Positions 13,950 through 14,004 of a DNA stretch of 14,004 nt are shown here, one piece after another; position 1 is the stretch's first letter, and each line of letters begins with the position of its first letter. The translations under genes were made by a program, and so were the position numbers. The stretch is from JBBQIY01 sp964618405 (lineage in GTDB: Bacteria > Verrucomicrobiota > Kiritimatiellia > RFP12 > UBA3636). Location: contig CAZUAY010000083.1 of assembly GCA_964618405.1 (NCBI GenBank), positions 1 through 14,004 of the forward strand. The letters are read 5' to 3'. The notes below the pieces were generated by a model that searched no databases, had not been told where the DNA came from, and worked only from the letters and a program-made list of their open reading frames with translations.

Positions 13950-14004
13950 TTTTGATTCGAATAATCGCTTATTCTCTATGCGGAGCAGGGTGGGGCGAAG
14001 CTGT
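13950..14004. repeat. 55-base direct repeat, copy 2, cut by the window edge
   Basis: It starts exactly 100 bases after copy 1 and matches it to the last base of the window, so the repeat may be longer than 55 bases and more copies may follow. One base differs (13978). Confidence 0.85.

Noticed and set aside
13850..14004. CRISPR array
   Set aside because: Only two copies are seen, the repeat is at least 55 bases, the spacer is 45 bases, and there are no cas genes. The pattern does not fit any usual CRISPR dimensions.

Overview
The window is a stretch of bacterial chromosome with mostly conserved housekeeping genes in the middle and repeat-rich non-coding DNA at both edges. RNase Y, a long SecA (1031 residues) with extra segments in the ATPase core and a C-terminal zinc-binding tail, and the kinds of intergenic palindromes seen here point to the PVC group. 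The Verrucomicrobiota (Opitutales-like) is my best guess. This is inference from gene content and general impression only; no rRNA or other direct taxonomic marker is present.

Layout. Positions 1-559 hold no convincing gene but several palindromes, including a REPIN-like pair of inverted repeats at 266-366. From 3690 down to 560 on the minus strand lie tRNA-Pro(GGG), a long hairpin, and a polyamine-type ABC transporter: potA (ATPase), potB and potC (permeases). These three genes overlap one another, and no substrate-binding potD is in view. From 7440 down to 3861, also on the minus strand, four genes are tightly packed: a TPR lipoprotein, a CvpA-family membrane protein, a GYF-domain multi-pass membrane protein and a CPBP-family membrane protease. 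The last three are joined by 4-base ATGA overlaps. RNase Y (rny, 9142-7565, minus) lies upstream of that cluster and is divergent from secA (9423-12518, plus). Both have recognisable sigma70-type promoters in the shared intergenic region, and the secA leader can fold.

Downstream of secA on the plus strand are an NADPH-dependent FMN reductase and an overlapping gene of unknown function. A clean Rho-independent terminator closes this unit. The last 280 bases are non-coding, with alternative palindromes and two copies of a 55-base repeat set exactly 100 bases apart. The second copy ends with the window, so an array may continue beyond it.

How the genes work together. SecA drives protein export and RNase Y is a membrane-anchored mRNA decay endonuclease. 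The TPR/CvpA/GYF/CPBP cluster looks like an envelope-associated operon whose function I cannot name. I do not see a clear-cut new defence or mobile system. The best candidates for something undescribed are the repeat elements at both ends, the structured secA leader with a small overlapping reading frame, the tRNA-hairpin-potA arrangement, and the unassigned genes of the membrane operon and after the FMN reductase.
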